The notes: generated from the sequence alone by a model not told the origin. DNA of 64,000 bases from Paenibacillus sp. FSL H7-0357 (GCF_000758525.1 NZ_CP009241.1:3844001-3908000); one strand, 5' to 3'. Counted from the first letter of the stretch, positions 1 through 8,880 are shown. Program-made: numbers and translations.

Positions 1-1467
1 GCTATTCCTAACCGGCCGCTGACGAAGGACCAGCAGACCTTTAAGCGTTCAATTGTAAAGCTGGTAGAGCGGGTGGGCGCCAGGTTTGAAGAGCTTCCTC
101 TCACCCTTCAACGCCAGCTTCCTTCCGAACTGGTGCGTTATGCCATTCAAAACAATGTGACCCGGATCGTCATGGGCCACTCCCAAAAAAGCCGCTGGCA
201 GGAGCGGTGGCAAGGCTCGATCGCTGACCGTGTACTGCGTCAGACCCGCAATATTGATGTGTTTCTGATGGCCGACCGGGCCGAGCAGGAAGGAGAACGG
301 ATTCTGCCGATCAAACGTAATCCGCAAGGGAAGAAGGAGCCTTTCCACCGGTTGACCAGTCAAGAGATGGAGAAGAAGATTGAAGTGATCCGCCGTGGAT
401 CCTTTAAGGTATATATCGGTGCGGCTCCCGGAGTTGGCAAAACCTACAAGATGCTTCAGGAGGGGAATATACTTCAAAGCAGAGGCATCGATGTTGTCAT
501 CGGGCTGCTGGAAACCCATGGCAGGAAGGAAACCCAGGAGCAGATAGGCGAATTAATAACGGTACCCCGGGCCAAAATTCTATATCAAAATACGCATTTG
601 GAAGAAATGGACACGGACGCAATTATTACCCGCCGCCCGGAGGTCGTCCTGGTGGATGAGCTGGCACATACCAACGTGCCCGGCAGTATAACCAGAAAGC
701 GGTATGAAGATGTGATCCGTCTGCTCGAAAACGGCATTTCTGTCATTACAACTGTAAATGTGCAGCATCTGGAAAGCTTGAACGACGCGGTAGCCCAATT
801 AACCGGCGTACGTGTCAGGGAGACTGTGCCGGATGCGATTCTCAAAATGGCCAGTGAGGTCGAACTGATCGATGTAACGCCACAAATGCTGCAGGAGCGG
901 ATGCGGGAAGGGAAGATATACGCCTCAGAGAAAGTAAACCAGGCGCTGGAATCGTTTTTCAAGATCGGCAATCTTATTGCACTGCGTGAACTGGCCCTCC
1001 GCGAAATTGCGGATGATGTAGATGAAAGGCTGGAGGCCTGGGACCGGGACAATTCCTTGCGGGGCCCATGGAGCAGAAAAGAGGTGATCTTCGTCTGTGT
1101 GGATCTGGGACCAAGGGCAGAGCGGCTGATTCGCCGCGGATTCCGCATTGCGCATCGCTTGAAAGCCGAGTGGTATGTTCATTATGTGCACTGCAGTTCG
1201 AAAGAAACACCCGAGGAGCAGAAACGGCTGGAGACGCTGCGTCGTCTAACAGAACAGCTTGGAGGGAATTTAGAGGTGACTATGGCAGAAAGCCGTAAGA
1301 ACCTGCACGAGCATTTATTAATCAGGATCAATGAAGTGAAGACGACACAGCTGATCATCGGGCAGGTGAGGAAGCCGCTCTGGCGGACGCTCATCAAAAA
1401 AAGCTTCGTCCACTATCTGCTCCGTCATGCCCGGCATATGGATATGCTGGTGGTGGCTGATCAATGA
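1..1467 (+). CDS. KdpD-type sensor domain protein with universal-stress domains, lacking a kinase domain (5' partial)
   Basis: The reading frame is open from base 1, so the gene begins upstream of the window; the GTG at 73 is unlikely to be the true start. Order of domains seen: the end of a universal-stress (USP) domain with a nucleotide-binding GHS...GS pattern near 172-225, a KdpD domain with P-loop GAAPGVGKTY (about 418-447) and the VDELAHTN motif near 652, then a second USP-like domain from about 1080 to the end. No HisKA or HATPase region follows: the protein stops where classical KdpD would enter its membrane and kinase part. In Bacillota such short KdpD proteins accompany kdp potassium-uptake genes and their USP domains can bind c-di-AMP; that link is family knowledge, since no kdp gene is in the window. 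Followed by a good terminator. Confidence 0.85.
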   Translation, partial: AIPNRPLTKDQQTFKRSIVKLVERVGARFEELPLTLQRQLPSELVRYAIQNNVTRIVMGHSQKSRWQERWQGSIADRVLRQTRNIDVFLMADRAEQEGERILPIKRNPQGKKEPFHRLTSQEMEKKIEVIRRGSFKVYIGAAPGVGKTYKMLQEGNILQSRGIDVVIGLLETHGRKETQEQIGELITVPRAKILYQNTHLEEMDTDAIITRRPEVVLVDELAHTNVPGSITRKRYEDVIRLLENGISVITTVNVQHLESLNDAVAQLTGVRVRETVPDAILKMASEVELIDVTPQMLQERMREGKIYASEKVNQALESFFKIGNLIALRELALREIADDVDERLEAWDRDNSLRGPWSRKEVIFVCVDLGPRAERLIRRGFRIAHRLKAEWYVHYVHCSSKETPEEQKRLETLRRLTEQLGGNLEVTMAESRKNLHEHLLIRINEVKTTQLIIGQVRKPLWRTLIKKSFVHYLLRHARHMDMLVVADQ

Positions 1468-1487
1468 GAAGAGTGAGGAAGACAGAA

Positions 1488-1525
1488 GGAACCGATCCTG
1501 TGGATTGGTTCCTTTTACATTCTTC
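1488..1525 (+). terminator. Intrinsic terminator after the KdpD-type gene
   Basis: An 11-bp stem (1488-1498 with 1502-1512, one G-T wobble) closes a 3-nt loop and is followed by a T-rich tail. It ends the KdpD-type transcript, and its tail overlaps the -35 box of the next promoter. Confidence 0.85.
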
Positions 1526-1562
1526 TTTTAAAGTCTTATAATAGGAGAATGAATATTCATTC
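1514..1562 (+). promoter_or_regulatory. Promoter with a palindromic operator for the TetR-DegV pair
   Basis: TTTACA (1514-1519), a 17-bp spacer and TATAAT (1537-1542) form a near-consensus sigma-A promoter. A perfect 16-bp palindrome GAATGAATATTCATTC (1547-1562) covers the likely transcription start. This is the expected place for autorepression by the TetR-family protein encoded next; the assignment is an inference from position. Confidence 0.7.
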
Positions 1563-1613
1563 CGCTCAAATCTATACCGGTTGAATCCGGAACCATTCCA
1601 GTCTAAGGTAAGG

Positions 1614-2192
1614 GTGATTACACTGGCTACTAACAAACGGGAAGATATCATGAAAGCGGCCTTGGTGCTGTTTGCCGAGAGAGGATATGACGGCACAACC
1701 GTTCCGATGATTGCTGAAAGTGCGAAGGTAGGGGCAGGTACGATATATCGCTATTTTGCCAATAAAGAATCGCTTGTTAACGGATTGTTTCAGCATTGCG
1801 TGCAAGTGTTCTCGGACACGTTAAAATATGAGGGCATTCATTCCACGCCGGATATTCGGGAGCAATTTCATTATATTTTTCAGCGTTTAGTGAAGTTTGC
1901 CGATAATAATGTGAATGCGCTGCTCTTTATCGAATCCCATAATAGCGCTTATTATCTGGATGACCGAAGCAAGCAGGTGTTTGATGAGCTGCTTGGAACG
2001 TTTCGCCAAGTGTTGGAGAATGGTAAAAAAGTTGGGGTCATCAAAGAGTTCAATACAGATGCGCTGATTGCCATTGTATATGGTGCGTTTGTGCTGTTGT
2101 TCAAGCTGATTAAGTCTGGAGTGTTAACCGAAACCCCCGATCTGCTGGAAGGTGTCGAAGAAAGCTGTTGGAATGCCATTAGAATCCTATGA
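1614..2192 (+). CDS. TetR/AcrR-family transcriptional regulator
   Basis: About 192 residues. The N-terminal helix-turn-helix is typical of the family (DIMKAALVLFAERGYDG, then TIYRYFANKESLVNGLF), followed by an all-helical ligand domain not assignable to a subfamily. The start is uncertain: GTG at 1614 sits five bases after a TAAGG, CTG at 1623 has better spacing from the second AAGG, and TTG at 1581 would add residues that are not typical of the family. The next gene, degV-like, begins 26 bp after the stop and is probably cotranscribed, so the regulator may respond to a fatty acid or lipid-like ligand. That last point is inference only. Confidence 0.85.
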   Translation: MITLATNKREDIMKAALVLFAERGYDGTTVPMIAESAKVGAGTIYRYFANKESLVNGLFQHCVQVFSDTLKYEGIHSTPDIREQFHYIFQRLVKFADNNVNALLFIESHNSAYYLDDRSKQVFDELLGTFRQVLENGKKVGVIKEFNTDALIAIVYGAFVLLFKLIKSGVLTETPDLLEGVEESCWNAIRIL

Positions 2193-2218
2193 TTCTAGTG
2201 TTTTAAGGAGACTGCCAA

Positions 2219-3085
2219 ATGACAAAAGTAAAGATATTTACAGATAGTCTTTCAGATCTGCCGTCCACCGTAATAGAACAATATGAGATTGGCATAGCTC
2301 CTGTATATGTTGTTTTTAGTAATGAGCTGATATTCCGGCATACGGTCGATATAACTACTGAGGAGATCTACACCTACGTAAGAGAGAAGGGGACGATTCC
2401 CGGTATTGCTGCTCCAACATCTCATGACTTAAGTACTCTCTTTGCTCCTTGTATTGCTGCCGGAGACAATGTATTATTCATCAGCATGGCCTCGGGGTTA
2501 TCCCCAACCTACAAGAATGCAGTGGCAGCCGCCCAACAATTTCCGGAAGGGAGAGTCACTGTCATTGATTCCTCAAGCATTTCCTCAGGGACGGCGATGA
2601 TGGTCCTTCGGGCAGTCGCAGCGGCGAGGAAGAGAAGGCATCCCGCAACTATAACCAAAGAGCTGCATCACTCCCGGACAAACCTGGAAGAAGAAATGCT
2701 GCTTGATAAGCTTAACTTTGTAAATCAGGGTGGAAATGTTTACGGTTTGCATAATCGGATAAAAAGTCCTTTGAATTTAAAAAGTCCGGCAACGGTCAGA
2801 TCGGGGCGCATGCATTTCTCCATGAATGAGCCACAAGGCGGCGCCACAAAAGCGCTGGATAAGATGCTGCACAATGCAATTGACAACAAAGACGAGATTG
2901 ACCAGAAGCTCGTGCTTATCTCACAGACGATGGCAGAGCAGCCTGCTGAATATTTAAGGGAAGCATTGATTAAAAAAGTGGGATGCGACGAAGTGCTTGT
3001 GACTTCGAGCATCAGCGGCTTTCTCTCCCGCACCTCACCACGAAGTTTGGGTGTAAGCTACTACCGCAGAGCTGATCAGGACTGA
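2219..3085 (+). CDS. DegV family protein (fatty-acid-binding fold)
   Basis: 288 residues, the usual size of the DegV family. The start MTKVKIFTDSLSDLP is the conserved DegV opening (DSxSDLP) and is preceded by AAGGAG at 2205. The middle part LFISMASGLSPTYKNA and VTVIDS match the family's fatty-acid-binding core. Members bind long-chain fatty acids and act as FakB-type partners of the fatty acid kinase FakA in other Bacillota; no fakA is seen nearby. Tandem arrangement behind the TetR gene suggests joint control of lipid handling. Confidence 0.88.
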   Translation: MTKVKIFTDSLSDLPSTVIEQYEIGIAPVYVVFSNELIFRHTVDITTEEIYTYVREKGTIPGIAAPTSHDLSTLFAPCIAAGDNVLFISMASGLSPTYKNAVAAAQQFPEGRVTVIDSSSISSGTAMMVLRAVAAARKRRHPATITKELHHSRTNLEEEMLLDKLNFVNQGGNVYGLHNRIKSPLNLKSPATVRSGRMHFSMNEPQGGATKALDKMLHNAIDNKDEIDQKLVLISQTMAEQPAEYLREALIKKVGCDEVLVTSSISGFLSRTSPRSLGVSYYRRADQD

Positions 3086-3115
3086 TATATTACGGAAAAG
3101 CGGGGAATACAGCAA

Positions 3116-4462
3116 ATGAAGAACATGTATGCGAAATGGGCGGCGCTTACGGAAAGAAGCAGCCATCTGGCGCTGTGGAGCACTTTTTTGAAATGGATTG
3201 TCCTGGGCGGCATAGTAGGCGTATTGTCCGGAACGGCCTCGGTTTTTTTCCTCAAGAGTCTGGATTATGTTACTGAGGTTCGGCTGAATCATGGATGGCT
3301 GCTCTTTCTGCTTCCGGCGGGAGGCGCGCTGGTAAGTTTTCTATACATGCGCTACGGCAAAAACAGTGCCAAGGGAAATAATCTGATTTTGGAGCAAATC
3401 CGGGAGGGTAATGAAGCAATTCCGTTGCGGATGGCTCCTTTGGTGCTGTTTGGCACGCTTATCACTCATCTCTTCGGTGGTTCAGCCGGGCGGGAAGGAA
3501 CTGCAGTACAAATGGGAGGCAGCTTGGCCGAAGGATTCGGGAGACTTATTAAGATCAATGCGCTGGACCGAAAAATATTGCTGATGTGCGGGATAAGTGG
3601 TGGTTTCGGCTCAATCTTCGGGACACCTCTGGCCGGGACCATTTTTGGGCTGGAGGTGATTGCGATTGGACTCATCAGCCATAAAGCGCTGCTGCCCTGT
3701 TTCACAGCCAGTTTTGTGGGCGATCTGGTGACTACCCGCTTATGGAAGGTGCATCATACCCATTATCAGGTGGATGTTTTTCCGGCTCTGGATCTAGTCG
3801 TCCTGTTAAAAGTGATCGCTGCTGCGATAGTGTTTGGTTTAGTCAGTATGTTGTTCAGCGAACTGACCCACTTTTTAAAGCGAACGTTCACCTACTTCTT
3901 TAAAAACCCGATGCTAAAGAGTGCGGTAGGCGGGCTCATTATTATTACCTTAGTTTATGTCATAGGTTCCAGGGATTACTTGGGACTTGGTATTCCACTC
4001 ATCAGCGGGTCCTTTGAGACAGAAATGCCGCCATTTGCGTTCCTGTGGAAGCTCATTTTCACTGCATTTACTTTAGGCACAGGCTACCAGGGCGGTGAAG
4101 TTACTCCATTATTTGCTATAGGGGCGACACTCGGAAACAGCCTGGCTGGTGTACTTCATTTATATGCTCCTTTCCTGGCCTCACTGGGCTTTATTGCGGT
4201 ATTCTGCGGAGCCACCAATACACCTATTGCCTGTTTCATAATGGGGATTGAATTATTTGGTTCCACCGGGGCGGTTTATATGTTTATTGCTTGTCTGGTC
4301 AGTTTTTTATTCTCAGGACATACCGGTATTTATACATCCCAGCAGATCGGCGTATCGAAAAGTCATCTGATCCCTATCCCAGAAGGGACTACCCTAGCCT
4401 CCGTCAAGGGTCTGCGCAAACGAAAAACAAAAGCCAGCGGAAAAAAACATACCAATCAGTAG
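3116..4462 (+). CDS. ClC-type voltage-gated chloride channel/antiporter family protein
   Basis: 448 residues, strongly hydrophobic with about ten or more membrane segments. The signature SAGREGTAVQMGG places the gating glutamate at residue 127; GISGGFGSIFGTPLAG and GYQGGEVTPLFAIGATLGN are the other conserved ClC helices. The classical GSGIP selectivity motif is replaced by KGNNLI near residue 90, which matches the SycA-like ClC branch more than ClC-ec1. Substrate (chloride or another anion) cannot be decided from sequence. It starts 30 bp after degV with only a weak ribosome binding site and may be cotranscribed with it. Confidence 0.88.
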   Translation: MKNMYAKWAALTERSSHLALWSTFLKWIVLGGIVGVLSGTASVFFLKSLDYVTEVRLNHGWLLFLLPAGGALVSFLYMRYGKNSAKGNNLILEQIREGNEAIPLRMAPLVLFGTLITHLFGGSAGREGTAVQMGGSLAEGFGRLIKINALDRKILLMCGISGGFGSIFGTPLAGTIFGLEVIAIGLISHKALLPCFTASFVGDLVTTRLWKVHHTHYQVDVFPALDLVVLLKVIAAAIVFGLVSMLFSELTHFLKRTFTYFFKNPMLKSAVGGLIIITLVYVIGSRDYLGLGIPLISGSFETEMPPFAFLWKLIFTAFTLGTGYQGGEVTPLFAIGATLGNSLAGVLHLYAPFLASLGFIAVFCGATNTPIACFIMGIELFGSTGAVYMFIACLVSFLFSGHTGIYTSQQIGVSKSHLIPIPEGTTLASVKGLRKRKTKASGKKHTNQ

Positions 4463-4488
4463 ATTTGCTGATCAAAACCATGCTTGGG

Positions 4489-4517
4489 TTGAAATTAAAT
4501 AAAAGGTATGGTAAAAT
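4489..4517 (+). promoter_or_regulatory. Promoter of the ABC-F gene and its leader
   Basis: TTGAAA (4489-4494), 17 bp, TAAAAT (4512-4517). Transcription from here would give a leader of about 250 nt before the ABC-F start codon. Confidence 0.65.
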
Positions 4518-4561
4518 TCTGTTACTTTAATGACTGGAGTTGAAAAGGATAATGTAGAAAT

Positions 4562-4756
4562 TTTCTTGCGAATCTTTTAAACAATAAAACGACAAATGCG
4601 ATTTTATTTCGCATGTGTTTTATTCTTTATACGCAAGAAAGTTACGCATTTCTTTTCACTCAGACGAATATCCTTGTCTAACTCCGCTTTGGGGCTGGAT
4701 TTGCTGTATTTATTTGAGCTACAAGAAAGTAACTTTCTTGTAGCTCTTATTTTTTT
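4562..4756 (+). promoter_or_regulatory. Transcription attenuator leader of the ABC-F resistance gene
   Basis: Three segments can pair in exclusive ways. The 14-bp perfect hairpin 4716-4729/4733-4746 followed by a T-run (4750-4756) is an intrinsic terminator. Segment 4634-4644 (CAAGAAAGTTA) is perfectly complementary to 4730-4740, inside the terminator's loop and 3' arm, so it can act as antiterminator. Segment 4562-4570 (TTTCTTGCG) is complementary to 4632-4640 and can sequester that antiterminator. This is the layout expected for antibiotic-induced read-through, where a ribosome stalled on a leader ORF frees segment 4634-4644. Confidence 0.75.
4613..4681 (+). CDS. Candidate leader peptide of the attenuator (22 codons)
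   Basis: ATG 4613 to TAA 4679-4681 encodes a 22-residue peptide starting MCFILYTQESYAFLF. The antiterminator segment lies over its codons 7-11, where a stalled ribosome would change the pairing. No strong ribosome binding site precedes it. A competing possibility is the minimal ORF ATG-TAG at 4552-4557, which has a good AAAAGGA site at 4543, or initiation at ATG 4596, which would read in frame into the ABC-F gene. Confidence 0.35.
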   Translation: MCFILYTQESYAFLFTQTNILV

Positions 4757-4775
4757 ATATACAGGAGGAATATTT

Positions 4776-6254
4776 ATGTCATTAATCAATGTTGCGAACC
4801 TCACGTTTGCCTATGAAGGCAGCTACGATAATATATTTGAGAACGTAAGTTTTCAAATTGATACCGATTGGAAATTAGGATTTACGGGAAGAAACGGGAG
4901 AGGGAAAACAACCTTCCTAAGCTTGTTGCTTGGTAAATATGAATACAGCGGAACGATTTCGTCTAAGGTCGATTTCGACTATTTCCCGTTCCCTGTCGAG
5001 AATAAGGAAAATAATACCCTTGACGTAATCAGCGACATCTACCCGGATTATATTCACTGGAAGCTGATGCGGGAGCTTTCATTACTAAAAGTATCCGAGG
5101 ATGTTCTATACCGGCCCTTTGATTCCTTGTCCAACGGTGAGCAGACGAAGGTGCTGCTTGCTGCATTATTTATTAAGGAAAACAGCTTTTTGCTCATTGA
5201 TGAGCCTACCAATCATTTGGATCTGAATGCAAGAAAACTGGTCAGTGCTTATCTGAATACCAAAAGCGGCTTTATCCTGGTCTCCCACGACAGATCCTTT
5301 CTGGATAATTGTGTAGACCACATCCTGTCAATCAATAAAACCAACATAGAAATTCAAAAGGGGAATTTCTCCGCTTGGTGGGAAAATAAAAGGCGGCAAG
5401 ATCATTTTGAACTGGCAGAGAATGAAAAACTAAGAAGAGACATCAAGCGCTTGTCGGATTCTTCTAAACGAACGGGCAACTGGTCGCATGAGGTGGAGAA
5501 AAGCAAAAATGGAACACGGAATTCCGGTTCCAAGTTGGATAAAGGTTATGTTGGCCACAAGGCTGCTAAAATGATGAAACGCTCTAAAGCCATTGAGCAA
5601 AGACAGCAATCTGCCATTGCTGAAAAGTCTAAACTGCTGAAAAATATTGAAAATTCCGACAGCCTGGAGATTTCACAGCTTAATTATCATAAAAACGAGC
5701 TGGTTGAGCTTGAACATGTCTCGATTCAATACGGGGAGAAAATCGCCTGCGCAGATATCAGCTTTTCGATTGAGCAGGGGGAGCGAATTGCACTTTCCGG
5801 TATAAATGGCTCCGGTAAATCAAGCATTATCAAGCTGATTTGCGGCGAGGAGCTAGACTATACAGGCACACTCAGGAAGGACAGCCAGCTTACGGTATCT
5901 TACGTATCACAGGACACCTCGCATTTACAGGGCAATTTAACGGACTACGCCAGAAGCAACGGGATTGATGAAAGCCTGTTTAAATCGATTTTAAGAAAAC
6001 TTGATTTCTCCAGAGTACAGTTTGAAAAGGATATATCTGCGTTTAGCGGCGGGCAAAAGAAGAAAGTGCTTATTGCGAAAAGCCTTAGTGAGAAGGTCCA
6101 TTTGCATATTTGGGATGAGCCGCTTAATTTTATTGATATTATTTCCCGGATGCAGATTGAAGAGCTGCTGCTGGAATACACACCAACTATTCTTTTTGTC
6201 GAGCATGACAGTGAATTTTGCAACAATATTGCTACAAAAATCATTCATCTGTAA
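4776..6254 (+). CDS. Lsa-like ABC-F ribosomal protection protein
   Basis: 492 residues with two ATP-binding cassettes and no membrane segment. Walker A motifs are GRNGRGKTT (about residue 38) and GINGSGKSS (about 342); signature motifs are LSNGEQTKV and FSGGQKKKV; the first Walker B is LLIDEPTNHLD. The charged interdomain linker is the part that reaches the ribosomal peptidyl-transferase centre in antibiotic-resistance ABC-F proteins; known Lsa proteins protect against lincosamides, streptogramin A and pleuromutilins. The second cassette ends early, as in Lsa. Start chosen at ATG 4776 because of AGGAGG at 4763-4768; an in-frame ATG at 4596 lies in the attenuator. Substrate spectrum is inference. 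Confidence 0.85.
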   Translation: MSLINVANLTFAYEGSYDNIFENVSFQIDTDWKLGFTGRNGRGKTTFLSLLLGKYEYSGTISSKVDFDYFPFPVENKENNTLDVISDIYPDYIHWKLMRELSLLKVSEDVLYRPFDSLSNGEQTKVLLAALFIKENSFLLIDEPTNHLDLNARKLVSAYLNTKSGFILVSHDRSFLDNCVDHILSINKTNIEIQKGNFSAWWENKRRQDHFELAENEKLRRDIKRLSDSSKRTGNWSHEVEKSKNGTRNSGSKLDKGYVGHKAAKMMKRSKAIEQRQQSAIAEKSKLLKNIENSDSLEISQLNYHKNELVELEHVSIQYGEKIACADISFSIEQGERIALSGINGSGKSSIIKLICGEELDYTGTLRKDSQLTVSYVSQDTSHLQGNLTDYARSNGIDESLFKSILRKLDFSRVQFEKDISAFSGGQKKKVLIAKSLSEKVHLHIWDEPLNFIDIISRMQIEELLLEYTPTILFVEHDSEFCNNIATKIIHL

Positions 6255-6431
6255 TCCATTACCTGAATTTCTCAGGACCGGTCACTGCAGACTTTCTCGG
6301 CTCACCCGAAATAACTCCTAACTCGTAACCCAATGAGTTCTTTCGCGTATATGATATAACTATGATCCGACGAAGCTGCAGGGATTGAATGTTAAAGGTC
6401 CAAACTAAAAGAAGTTGAGGTAATCCATCTT

Positions 6432-8813
6432 ATGAATGAATTTACACTGCATGCCGATACAGCGTATAAGCTGGCTGAGCAGAAAGCTGCTCAATATTTT
6501 GCATCACTTTTTACACAGGTCAGGAATAGGAGTTATGTGCCTGCCTTAACTGCAGACTTCCATTTGTGGAAGAAGAGCCATATTCATCATCATTCATGGC
6601 TGTCCTTTTTTTCGCGAAACCAAAGGAACCCCGGATCTGCGGATTACCACCGGTATATTCAATGGCTGAATTATACAGGGAAATTAAATGATTATCTCGA
6701 CCGGAGCATTTCCTATATCTACATGAGGGATCTGGGCAAAGCGCTGGATTCTCCGGACACTCAAACCAGGATTCAGCGGATGGTTGCCGATATCAAAGAT
6801 CAATTGATACCCTCAGCCTCAGCAGGCGGGGAAACACAGCAGGACATGCTGAATTTGGCAAAGCTGTACCGCTGGGCCCAGAAAGAAGGGGTTGAAACAG
6901 CCACGATCTGGGTGATTACTAAACTCAAAACCGTCTCCGCCAATCTGCCGGAGGAAATGAATCCCGAGCAAGCCCAGCGTAAGCTGATTAAGATTATTAT
7001 CGGGGTTGTCATGTATGTGATGGAAGAGATGGAAGGTAACCTTGCCCCTGCAGAACGTGCCTTAAGACTTGATGAAGCCATACGGCTGGGGTATTCTTAT
7101 GGACTTACCTATCCTTTCATAGACGATCTTTTAGATTCTGCTGTCTTAACCGTTCCTGAGAAAGAACAGTATTCCCGGTTGATCCGTCAAGCGCTTCTGA
7201 GCGGAATAGTCCCGGAGCTGGGTGAGTGGGACGGTGAAAAGATTCCGCTGATGGAGTACGTGCATTCGGAGCTGCGGGAAGCCTTTGAGTACATTAAGAA
7301 CCATCAGCGGATGGAGACGCAGAAATCGTTTTTTGAGCGTTCCTATGTGTTTTTTCACTCTCAGGAAATAGACCGGGCAAAGAATCTGTCCCATGATGGT
7401 TATACCAATGAGGAGCTCTATATTCCTGTGATCCTAAAATCATCTTCCTCCCGCTTGATTGTCCGCTCTGTAATCAGTGCGCCGCTAGATGACGGTTTTG
7501 ATCATCGAACTTTCTATTATGGCTTATACAATCAGCTGGCGGATGATTTTGCCGATATGTCCGACGATATGCTGGAAGGCGCGGTTACCCCGTATACCTA
7601 TTATTTAAAATACCGCCAGCAGCGCAACGATTTGATCAATCCCTTTGAAATGTACTGGACTGTCATTTCCCATCTGCTCCATAATGTGTTTCATTCTGAT
7701 CCTAAAACTTGCGAGGTGATTCTGGACCGGGTCATTAACGGTTTGAAACGTTCTAGAGAACGTTTAGGCAGGGATAAATACAACGAAATCATGGAGATAT
7801 TTGCGTCTGGCAGCCCGGAATTCAAACGCCTGGTAGACCGGATGGTTCACAAAGCAGAGGATGTCGATTTCTTCGACAAATTGCTTCGGGACCAGCTGCT
7901 TAATACACTTCGTAACAACCGGAAGGAAAAGGAAGAGTTTCACGATACGATCAAAACGGTACGCGGAATGATCAATAGCCAGCTCCTAATCCCTAAGCCT
8001 GAGGGAATGCCACCGATGAAGGAACTGCTTATAGATGCTGCTAATTACAGTCTCGAAGGAGATGGGAAACGAATACGTCCAGTCTTAACGTGGGTTATGG
8101 GCGTAAGAGAATATGGACTGGAGCCAGCGGATATTGTGCCGCTGCTCAGATCCTTGGAATATATGCATACCGCTTCCTTGATCTTCGATGATCTGCCATC
8201 CCAGGATAATGCGTCAACCCGCAGAGGGCGTGAAACCCTGCATCAGGTGCATGATGCTGCGACTGCCGAATTAACCGGCCTGTTCCTGATCCAGAAGGCT
8301 ACAGAGGAACAAGCATCTCTCCGTCATTTCGATCCGAAAACCGTGCTTGCCCTGATGCAGTATTCAGCACAAAAGACTGGGGATATGTGCATGGGGCAGG
8401 CGATGGATCTGCATTCCAAAGGCGAAGATTTAACTCTGGAGCAACTGAATGAGATTTGCTTTTACAAGACCGGGATTGCCTTCGAGGCGGCGCTGGTCAT
8501 GCCAGCTATGCTGGCTCAGGTGAAGGAGGCGGAAATTACTGCGCTGAAGAAATTCGCTTATCATGCGGGGATCGCCTTCCAGATTAAAGATGATTTACTC
8601 GACCAGGAGGGTGACCGGCTATTGCTCGGCAAACCCGTTGGCCAGGATGCCGGAAATAACACTTCGACTTTCGTATCCATTCTTGGGCTGGAGAACGCCC
8701 GGAAAGAGCTGTGGGAACATTACTGTCTGGCCTCGGAAGCATTGAGCGAGCTGCCCCGGAATATTGCTTTTCTGAAGCATTTATTGAATTATATGGTTAA
8801 CAGGAACCGCTGA
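6432..8813 (+). CDS. Double-domain isoprenyl diphosphate synthase-like protein
   Basis: 793 residues, about twice the usual length. The C-terminal third (about 520-790) is a polyprenyl synthetase: first aspartate-rich motif DDLPSQD at 586-592 followed by RRG, second motif DDLLD at 720-724, and GDGKRIRP for diphosphate binding. These resemble short-chain (FPP/GGPP) enzymes. The N-terminal 500 residues are helical and carry two further aspartate clusters, DDLLD at 231-235 and DDFAD at 371-375, so a second class-I prenyltransferase or terpene-synthase-like domain is plausible but I cannot name it. Start has GTTGAGGT upstream. It is alone between the ABC-F gene and a terminator. It may couple chain synthesis and use of the chain by one polypeptide. 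Confidence 0.75.
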   Translation: MNEFTLHADTAYKLAEQKAAQYFASLFTQVRNRSYVPALTADFHLWKKSHIHHHSWLSFFSRNQRNPGSADYHRYIQWLNYTGKLNDYLDRSISYIYMRDLGKALDSPDTQTRIQRMVADIKDQLIPSASAGGETQQDMLNLAKLYRWAQKEGVETATIWVITKLKTVSANLPEEMNPEQAQRKLIKIIIGVVMYVMEEMEGNLAPAERALRLDEAIRLGYSYGLTYPFIDDLLDSAVLTVPEKEQYSRLIRQALLSGIVPELGEWDGEKIPLMEYVHSELREAFEYIKNHQRMETQKSFFERSYVFFHSQEIDRAKNLSHDGYTNEELYIPVILKSSSSRLIVRSVISAPLDDGFDHRTFYYGLYNQLADDFADMSDDMLEGAVTPYTYYLKYRQQRNDLINPFEMYWTVISHLLHNVFHSDPKTCEVILDRVINGLKRSRERLGRDKYNEIMEIFASGSPEFKRLVDRMVHKAEDVDFFDKLLRDQLLNTLRNNRKEKEEFHDTIKTVRGMINSQLLIPKPEGMPPMKELLIDAANYSLEGDGKRIRPVLTWVMGVREYGLEPADIVPLLRSLEYMHTASLIFDDLPSQDNASTRRGRETLHQVHDAATAELTGLFLIQKATEEQASLRHFDPKTVLALMQYSAQKTGDMCMGQAMDLHSKGEDLTLEQLNEICFYKTGIAFEAALVMPAMLAQVKEAEITALKKFAYHAGIAFQIKDDLLDQEGDRLLLGKPVGQDAGNNTSTFVSILGLENARKELWEHYCLASEALSELPRNIAFLKHLLNYMVNRNR

Positions 8814-8837
8814 ACTGCACACATGAAATCATACAGT

Positions 8838-8880
8838 AAACGGCAAGCCTCTGCACTTGGAGGTTTGCCGTTTCTTCTTG
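8838..8880 (+). terminator. Intrinsic terminator after the isoprenyl synthase gene
   Basis: 14-bp stem 8838-8851/8860-8873 with one G-T pair, loop of 8 nt, then TTTCTTCTT. Confidence 0.85.

Noticed and set aside
73..1467. Complete KdpD histidine kinase
   Set aside because: The frame is open upstream of the window and no HisKA or HATPase part is encoded.
4596..4775. 60-residue N-terminal extension of the ABC-F protein from ATG 4596
   Set aside because: The stretch contains the attenuator and terminator, lacks a ribosome binding site and is not part of the ABC-F fold; AGGAGG directly before 4776 marks the start.
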